Origin: an uncultured Flammeovirgaceae bacterium
GTDB lineage: Bacteria > Bacteroidota > Bacteroidia > Cytophagales > Cyclobacteriaceae
NCBI GenBank assembly: GCA_946480685.1
Contig: CAMLLI010000135.1
Location: 1 to 8,397, forward strand
Direction: 5' to 3'
DNA: 8,397 bases
Positions 1 to 5,457 of the stretch are shown one piece after another. The position numbers and the translations under genes were made by a program. Position 1 is the first letter of the stretch, and every line of letters starts with the position of its first letter. Under the pieces are notes generated by a model, which saw only the letters and a list, made by a program, of their open reading frames with translations, was not told where the DNA came from and did no database searches.

Positions 1-2875
1 GGGTACTGCCAATACCATATTCGGAAACATTTATACCACTGGCATCGTGAAGCCTTGCCAGCAGTGTTGCATCCGGACTAACTATACCACCATTCATAAA
101 GGTTGTGTCGTTCATGTAAAGCGCTATAGCAGGCGCAGTGTTATCGCTTGCCGGATTCTTTTCACTGCCGCCAACTTTAAAGTCAGATGTAGCCCCGGCT
201 GCATCCTGCGTTTTAGCAGAGTCTGCTGCATATAAACTTAATTTACCGGAAGCAATTTCGTACGCCATGTTTTTGGTAACGACAAACTGAAATTCAAATA
301 CACCATTCTTTATCGATGCCTTACCTCTGTATAAAATGTTGTGCCACTCATTGTAGTGGAAAGCCGGATTGTTTTTCCCGATCGTTACAAATTCACTTTG
401 CTTATCGAACAATGTTGCTTCCAGTGTGCCTTGGAAATCATCTACACGGCTGCCATTTTCACGGATAACTTCGCCTTTGATAATTGCAGTGGACAGTGCC
501 TTTAAGGTATCAGAACCGGAAGCTGTTTTTATATCGGTAACGCGAACAGCAAGCGAAGGTATAGCAAGGGTAAGGGAAGGATCACCCAGCAATGAAAAGT
601 TACGATTGCCAACACCGCTGATGCTGTTGTTTTTGGTTCTGCGAAAAATTTCTCCGACAGGAAGATACTGTCCTGATTCTTTTTCAAGCAGCGCTTCGTA
701 AAATGCTTTGTTCAATTCGAAGTTGGTGAATGAATATACCGGTCTGGCGGTTGTCACAAGACCTATAGCCCCTCCGTTAGCATGCAATACACTTAGTTCT
801 GCACTTGATATTTGTGCCGGATCATCCTGCCTGCCAAACTCGCAGGTAGCAGTTACCAGGAATGGGTAGCGTGTATTCTCCAACTCGTCAATATTGAAGT
901 TGGTAAATACTTGCTCATCGGCCCATACACGCTCGTTGCCGTGGCCGGTATAATTTATGATCAGTGCTCCCCGATCAAAGTTATCAAGGATGTCGTTGGT
1001 TGCTTCGGGTATAGATTCACCGTTGGGCTTTACAGTTTTGGTATAGGTGCCGAGAAAAAATTTCTTGGTGTTCAATCCTGCTGTTGCTGCTTCGAGTGAG
1101 TTGGCCAGTGTATTAGCTTGCGACTGATGGGCCGTGGTATAGGAATCGGAGTTACTGCCATCATCAGCAACAAACACAATGTTCTTTCTCCACGAGCCAT
1201 ACGTTTTTTTATTTGTGTCGTAATCGATGATCTTGTCGATAACATTTTTAGCTTCTTCTATAGTCTTTACCGGTAAACGTCCTACACCAATTTCAAGTGT
1301 GTGACTTTCCGGAGTTATACCTTCTCCCCAGTTGCCATCGGCATTCTCCAGGAATCCAAAATAATCATCAGAAGAGTATGTCTCGAGAGGTGTAAGCGAG
1401 TTACGCGACTCGTATGTTGCTACAAAGTTTGTGTTGCTTGTTACGCGATTTTTATAGTCGTACGATGCTTTGCCTACCAATAGTAATGCTTTTAGTGTCG
1501 ATGTGTTCTTTTTGTAAAGATGCCTTGCGAAATCACGTATAGCAGAAACATCCTGCCGGCCGGAAGAAAATTCATTATATACTTCATCGGTAGTTATCAC
1601 GGCTGTTGTCCAGCCGATATGTGCTTCGCGATGCGCGGCAAGTCTTAATGCTTCTTCTTTAAAATCAGGATGCGTAACGATAATCAGGTTGGGTGTTGCT
1701 AAGCCGTGCAGGTTCTGGTTGGATATAGTGCCCACCAGTTGGGGTGCCGGTATATCATTGTTGAACACAATGAATTCTTTTAACGATTCTGTATCAACTG
1801 AAAAAATCGCCTGTGATGACTGAAGCGTATGCTGTTGTATAGCGGGGGTATACGGATCGGTAATGTTCCAGATGGTAACGTTGCTTGCATCTGCTATGGC
1901 AAAAGTAGAGGTTGTATTGTTTAAGCTGGTGTGTGAACGAAATATAGTCTGGTTGCTATAGAGGGCGAGTTTACGTTCAACATTCAATAAAAAGAAATCG
2001 AGGTAGCCGGCTCCGCTTCCACTTTTGGTATAGGTATATTTTATCTCCTGGTTGGTGGTGGCAGAGGCACTTACCGTGGAGGAATTAATGGAAATCGTAT
2101 CGCGATCGTGGATACCTTTTATACTATACTGCGAATCGGAAATTGCTGCGATGGTTTGCTGAACGATTGGTGTGTTGTTCCACGTCATCTGGAATGATGA
2201 ACTCTTGGTGGATTGTCCCATTACATCCGACACAACGGTGATGAGCGAATTGTCAACGATACCTGCAATGGAAGCAGTATAACTTTGCTGATCGAGTGTT
2301 AATCGTTCAAACCATTCTCGACCAGATTCAAGTTCATTATAACTATCAACCTCGTGATAAAAGTAGTCATTGAACGTTTGGATAGTCGGATAGCTGCCGG
2401 CTACCGAAGCAGTTGATGCCACACGTTTCCCGTTATCATTGCTGACGGTAACAAAGTAAAAATTCTGCGTGCTATACAGATTGCTTTCGTATCGGAATAT
2501 ACTTCGCTGCACATCGTATTGTACCAGGTCTGGACCTTCAGCATACCAGAGAATATAATCTCCGGAATTAAATACACCATCTTCTTCTCCGTAAACATAA
2601 ATGGCGTTCTCCGTGAGTCCATCGGGCCTTGGTGTTGCATTGGCCTGCGGAAGCATACCGCCTTCGTTGCCGAATATTTTTATTTTGCGCGGGTCGATGC
2701 TGCCCGCATCGAAACCCATTTTCTTAAAGTCGTTGTAGGAAATTCTGTATACGCCATTTTTCTCTACGGCTACCTTATACCATTTTCCTGTGCTCAATAC
2801 AGACGACTGCGCTTTTGCTTTTATACCAAAAACAAAAAGCAGCAGAGCAAACAGGATCGTAGTACAAAGTCTCAA
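1..2875 (-). CDS. porU: Type IX secretion system sortase PorU (gingipain-family C25), 3' end outside window
   Basis: PorU is the surface-exposed cysteine sortase of the type IX secretion system; it removes the C-terminal signal of exported cargo and joins the cargo to anionic lipopolysaccharide. One open frame without a stop covers 958 codons. Residues 1-22 form a signal peptide (RLCT, a Leu/Phe-rich core, then AKA before Gln23). The central C25 domain shows the His of TGHGNE at residue 645 (bases 941-943) and the Cys of TATCEFG at residue 678 (842-844), the expected catalytic pair. The conserved NFSLLGDPSL follows, then beta-sandwich sequence including ALYMNDTTF near residue 915. Family members usually exceed 1,100 residues, so the C-terminal part is missing at the left edge. 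The start is TTG: an in-frame TAA (the pssA stop) lies five codons upstream, and the first ATG downstream would delete the signal peptide. It follows pssA by 12 bases, so the two are likely co-transcribed. Family assignment is strong. Confidence 0.93.
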   Translation of the reverse strand, partial: MRLCTTILFALLLFVFGIKAKAQSSVLSTGKWYKVAVEKNGVYRISYNDFKKMGFDAGSIDPRKIKIFGNEGGMLPQANATPRPDGLTENAIYVYGEEDGVFNSGDYILWYAEGPDLVQYDVQRSIFRYESNLYSTQNFYFVTVSNDNGKRVASTASVAGSYPTIQTFNDYFYHEVDSYNELESGREWFERLTLDQQSYTASIAGIVDNSLITVVSDVMGQSTKSSSFQMTWNNTPIVQQTIAAISDSQYSIKGIHDRDTISINSSTVSASATTNQEIKYTYTKSGSGAGYLDFFLLNVERKLALYSNQTIFRSHTSLNNTTSTFAIADASNVTIWNITDPYTPAIQQHTLQSSQAIFSVDTESLKEFIVFNNDIPAPQLVGTISNQNLHGLATPNLIIVTHPDFKEEALRLAAHREAHIGWTTAVITTDEVYNEFSSGRQDVSAIRDFARHLYKKNTSTLKALLLVGKASYDYKNRVTSNTNFVATYESRNSLTPLETYSSDDYFGFLENADGNWGEGITPESHTLEIGVGRLPVKTIEEAKNVIDKIIDYDTNKKTYGSWRKNIVFVADDGSNSDSYTTAHQSQANTLANSLEAATAGLNTKKFFLGTYTKTVKPNGESIPEATNDILDNFDRGALIINYTGHGNERVWADEQVFTNFNIDELENTRYPFLVTATCEFGRQDDPAQISSAELSVLHANGGAIGLVTTARPVYSFTNFELNKAFYEALLEKESGQYLPVGEIFRRTKNNSISGVGNRNFSLLGDPSLTLAIPSLAVRVTDIKTASGSDTLKALSTAIIKGEVIRENGSRVDDFQGTLEATLFDKQSEFVTIGKNNPAFHYNEWHNILYRGKASIKNGVFEFQFVVTKNMAYEIASGKLSLYAADSAKTQDAAGATSDFKVGGSEKNPASDNTAPAIALYMNDTTFMNGGIVSPDATLLARLHDASGINVSEYGIGST

Positions 2876-2887
2876 GCGCTGAAAAAG

Positions 2888-3574
2888 TTATACCGAATTC
2901 TTTTTTGAAAAGGCTTTGACCCCTAACGAAAGTCCGATGTATAAAAGTATGATAAAGGGTATTGCCGTTACCTGAAATAAAGCCAATAATAATACGGCCA
3001 GCAGAAGGAAGGTAAACCTGATCTTGTTATCGGCCCAGGTAAAATTTTTGAATTTCAACGCGAAGATCTCGATGCGCGAAACCAGCAGCAACGAAAACAC
3101 CAACGTGATGGCTACCAGCAGCCAGGGTTGGTAAAGCCAAGCACCCATGGCGGGCGGTAACAGCGGTAATGATGTGATGAAAAGCGTGTTCGCTGGTGTG
3201 TTCAATCCTTTAAATGAATCTGTTTGTGTCTCATCAATGTTGAAGATCGCCAAACGCAGTGCTGAAAACGCAGCGATTGTAAAACCGATATACGGAAGCA
3301 CTTCACTGGTGCTATGTTCGCCTATCAGTTTATACATAACCAGCGCAGGCAATACACCGAAGCTTACCACATCAGCAAGCGAATCGAGTTCTTTACCGAT
3401 AGGCGAACTTACTTTGAGCAGGCGAGCAACAAAGCCATCGAAGTAATCAAATAATCCTGCTGCCCATACAAAGTATGCTGCGGGCACTCCGCGGTTTTCA
3501 AGTAAGAACACAATGCCTAAACATCCGCAGATAAGGTTGCAACATGTAAGAAAGTTGGGGAGATGACGGATCAT
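2888..3574 (-). CDS. pssA: CDP-diacylglycerol--serine O-phosphatidyltransferase (phosphatidylserine synthase)
   Basis: This integral membrane enzyme transfers a phosphatidyl group from CDP-diacylglycerol to L-serine, giving phosphatidylserine and CMP, the first step to phosphatidylethanolamine. The CDP-alcohol phosphotransferase signature DG-x2-AR-x8-G-x3-D-x3-D is complete: Asp46-Gly47, Ala50-Arg51, Gly60, Asp64 and Asp68. Around it are several hydrophobic segments (about residues 8-28, 72-90, 95-115, 135-165 and 190-222), as expected for this fold. The N-terminal MIRHLPNFLTCCNL matches the usual LPN-x-LT-x2-N opening of the serine-specific branch, which separates it from phosphatidylglycerophosphate synthase. 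At 228 residues it is within the range for the integral-membrane (Bacillus-like) type. The ATG start is supported by that conserved N-terminus; no Shine-Dalgarno is visible. It lies upstream of porU with only 12 bases between and shares its reading frame. Confidence 0.93.
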   Translation of the reverse strand: MIRHLPNFLTCCNLICGCLGIVFLLENRGVPAAYFVWAAGLFDYFDGFVARLLKVSSPIGKELDSLADVVSFGVLPALVMYKLIGEHSTSEVLPYIGFTIAAFSALRLAIFNIDETQTDSFKGLNTPANTLFITSLPLLPPAMGAWLYQPWLLVAITLVFSLLLVSRIEIFALKFKNFTWADNKIRFTFLLLAVLLLALFQVTAIPFIILLYIGLSLGVKAFSKKNSV

Positions 3575-3669
3575 AAATTCAAATCACAGTTCAAAATATA
3601 AAAAGCCGGTGGCGGCAAATCAAATGTAGCGATTTTGTTATTGGGGAATTGTTACGAAAATGCACTACG
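3575..3669 (-). promoter_or_regulatory. Intergenic region upstream of pssA with possible -7 element and weak hairpin
   Basis: This is the 95-base gap between the hydrolase gene and pssA. On the minus strand, 3628-3621 reads TACATTTG, an exact match to the Bacteroidota -7 pattern TAnnTTTG, but I found no TTG at 17-23 bases upstream, so the promoter is only half supported. Just downstream, 3616-3605 can form a short GC hairpin (GCCG-CCAC-CGGC) followed by five T residues (3604-3600). That resembles a minimal intrinsic terminator for the hydrolase gene, but the 4-base stem is weak, and if the -7 element is real the hairpin would lie at the start of the pssA leader. Both calls are tentative. Confidence 0.3.
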
Positions 3670-4314
3670 CTATGGCAATGCACAAAAGGGATTGGTTTTC
3701 TTTTCGTAGCCAATGGTGGTTTCGGGCCCGTGTCCGGGATATACCGTTACCTCATCCGGAAGCGTGAAGAACTTTTGTTGAATGCTGTTGATCAGTGTGT
3801 CATAATTACCTCCCGGTAAATCGGTTCGGCCAATGCTGTTGTAAAAAAGTACATCACCACCAATAAGCGTTTTGGATGCTGCATGGTAAAAGGCAATGTG
3901 CCCCGGAGCATGGCCCGGTACAAACAAAATATCGAGTGATTGATTGCCGAATGTTACAGGATCGCCTTCCTTCAGGTATATATCTGGCTCGGCTTCCTGG
4001 TATTGAAAGAAACCGTAATGCGGAGCGTATACTTTTACGGCCTTTAATGTCGCAGCATCCTGCTCGTGAATATAGAGCTTTGTTTTATACGTTTCTTTTA
4101 CAAATGCATTGCCCAGTACATGATCAACATGACCATGCGTATTGAGAAGCTTTACCACCTTGAGTTCATTCGTTTCTATAAAATCCGCGAGGTCATACTG
4201 CTCTTCCCGTTCATAACATCCGGGATCAATGATTACACATTCCTTCGTCTCATCGAACAACACGTACGTATTTTCCTGCAAAGGATTAAAAACAAAACTC
4301 TGTAGCTGAAGCAT
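3670..4314 (-). CDS. Metallo-beta-lactamase-fold hydrolase, glyoxalase II-like (YcbL type)
   Basis: This is a 214-residue soluble binuclear-metal hydrolase, probably cytoplasmic since there is no signal peptide. Metal ligands are visible in the family order: His60-x-His62-x-Asp64-His65 in THGHVDH, His135 in PGHAPGH, Asp154 in IGGDVLF, and His195 in PGHGPET. The IGRTDLPGG stretch at 161-169 is typical of the short glyoxalase-II-like subgroup (YcbL), which lacks the C-terminal glutathione-binding region of full glyoxalase II. Thioester hydrolysis is therefore plausible, but the substrate cannot be read from sequence. The ATG start is supported by the conserved opening FVFNPLQENTYVLFD. There is no Shine-Dalgarno. 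The gene is read divergently from the oxidoreductase gene; pssA follows 95 bases downstream on the same strand, so joint transcription is possible but not shown. Confidence 0.9.
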   Translation of the reverse strand: MLQLQSFVFNPLQENTYVLFDETKECVIIDPGCYEREEQYDLADFIETNELKVVKLLNTHGHVDHVLGNAFVKETYKTKLYIHEQDAATLKAVKVYAPHYGFFQYQEAEPDIYLKEGDPVTFGNQSLDILFVPGHAPGHIAFYHAASKTLIGGDVLFYNSIGRTDLPGGNYDTLINSIQQKFFTLPDEVTVYPGHGPETTIGYEKKTNPFCALP

Positions 4315-4318
4315 GCGT

Positions 4319-4350
4319 CAAAAATAGTCGGGAAAATTTCAGAAGGCCAA
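4319..4350 (-). promoter_or_regulatory. Bacteroidota-type promoter for the metallo-hydrolase gene
   Basis: On the minus strand, TTG at 4350-4348 and TATTTTTG at 4326-4319 are separated by 21 bases. This fits the TTG-N17-23-TAnnTTTG consensus described for the primary sigma factor of Flavobacterium and Bacteroides. The -7 element ends only four bases before the ATG of the hydrolase gene, so a transcript starting at the usual distance would have almost no leader. It lies in the 75-base divergent region (4315-4389). I could not find an equally good match on the plus strand for the oxidoreductase gene. Confidence 0.5.
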
Positions 4351-4389
4351 TTATTTTATTTTCATTTTTACCCTTCAGTAATTATTTAC

Positions 4390-5454
4390 GTGCGCATAGT
4401 CGATTACATTATCGTTGGTCAGGGGCTGGCAGGTTCTGCAGTAGCCATTCAGTTGCTTACACGCGGAAAGAAAATAGTGGTGATTGATGAGCCGGAGAAT
4501 AACAGTTCATCGCGCGTGGCTGCCGGTTTGTTCAACCCGGTTACCGGAAAAAAAATGGTGAAGACGTGGATGGCCGATACGATCTTTCCTTATCTCCATG
4601 ACTTTTATACAAACGCTGAGAAAATCACAGGAGAAAAATTTTTCTTCCCGATGCCCTTGTATCGTCCATTTCTTTCCATTGAAGAACAGAACGAATGGAT
4701 GGGACGAAGCGCTGATCCGTTGTTCGTTCCCTATATCGAAAAAATTTTTACATCGAGTGCTTTTGGACAAGTAAAGGATTCGTTCGGAGGATTGTTACTC
4801 CGCCAATGTGGCTACCTGAATACGACACGTTATGTTGATGCCGTGCGACAATGGATTCAGAAAGAAGCAACGTTGTTAACCGAACCGTTGCGCGATGAAG
4901 AACTCGTTGTAAAAGATGACCGCGTGATTTACCGCGACTTCGAAGCTTCGAAGATTATTTTTTGCAACGGCACAAGAAGCAATGCGTGGTTTAACTGGTT
5001 GCCGATACGACCGCTAAAAGGAGAAACAATTCTGGTGCAAACAGCCTTCGAAGAAAATATTATAGTCAATCGTGGCGTTTACATCGTTCCGGGTTTGCAA
5101 CGCGGAGAGTGGCGTATAGGCGCCACGTATAATTTTCAGGATAAAGCTCCGGGTATTACACCGGAAGCGCGAACTGAGCTCGAAGAAAAACTGAACGAAC
5201 TTATGAATATTCAATACCGGTGTGTCAGTCAGGAGTGGGGCTTTCGCCCGACAACGCCCGATCGAAGGCCGCTGTTGGGAAATCACCCGGAACATCCGGC
5301 TGTAATAATTTTTAATGGCTTCGGCACAAAAGGAGTAAGCCTGGCACCGTATTTTTCGGATGTTTTAACCCGCTGGATGGAAAATGGCACCCCCTTAAAC
5401 AAACTGGTGGATATTGAACGTTATAAATCAGTATATTGGACTTCTCCTAAATAA
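4390..5454 (+). CDS. FAD-dependent oxidoreductase, DAO (D-amino acid oxidase-like) family
   Basis: This 354-residue flavoprotein has the Rossmann dinucleotide motif at its very N-terminus (Gly10-x-Gly12-x2-Gly15 in VGQGLAGSA), with the acidic residue closing the second strand at Asp33. The C-terminal half carries the DAO-family block GFRPTTPDRRPLLG (284-297) and the flavin-contacting NGFGTKGVSLAP (309-320). Members oxidise amines or amino acids such as glycine, sarcosine or D-amino acids; the substrate here is unknown. There is no signal peptide, so it is probably cytoplasmic. The start is GTG at 4390, chosen because it puts the first beta strand of the FAD fold immediately after the start; no ATG is found in frame just upstream, and no Shine-Dalgarno is seen. 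The next gene starts three bases after its stop, suggesting one transcript. A run of eight A residues (4548-4555) encodes Gly-Lys-Lys-Met inside an intact frame. Confidence 0.88.
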   Translation: MRIVDYIIVGQGLAGSAVAIQLLTRGKKIVVIDEPENNSSSRVAAGLFNPVTGKKMVKTWMADTIFPYLHDFYTNAEKITGEKFFFPMPLYRPFLSIEEQNEWMGRSADPLFVPYIEKIFTSSAFGQVKDSFGGLLLRQCGYLNTTRYVDAVRQWIQKEATLLTEPLRDEELVVKDDRVIYRDFEASKIIFCNGTRSNAWFNWLPIRPLKGETILVQTAFEENIIVNRGVYIVPGLQRGEWRIGATYNFQDKAPGITPEARTELEEKLNELMNIQYRCVSQEWGFRPTTPDRRPLLGNHPEHPAVIIFNGFGTKGVSLAPYFSDVLTRWMENGTPLNKLVDIERYKSVYWTSPK

Positions 5455-5457
5455 CTT

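Noticed and set aside
369..1483. Plus-strand open frames at 369-701, 812-1099 and 1301-1483
   Set aside because: They lie antisense inside porU, whose frame is continuous and carries recognisable family motifs; the translations show no coherent domain.
2519..2908. A 129-codon plus-strand frame across the porU/pssA junction
   Set aside because: It is antisense to the porU signal-peptide region and the end of pssA, both well supported; its low-complexity Lys/Ser/Gln tail comes from the reverse of the signal peptide.
4548..4555. Run of eight A residues in the oxidoreductase gene as a programmed slippage or frameshift site
   Set aside because: The frame is intact on both sides and the family motifs continue, and no alternative frame gives a useful product.
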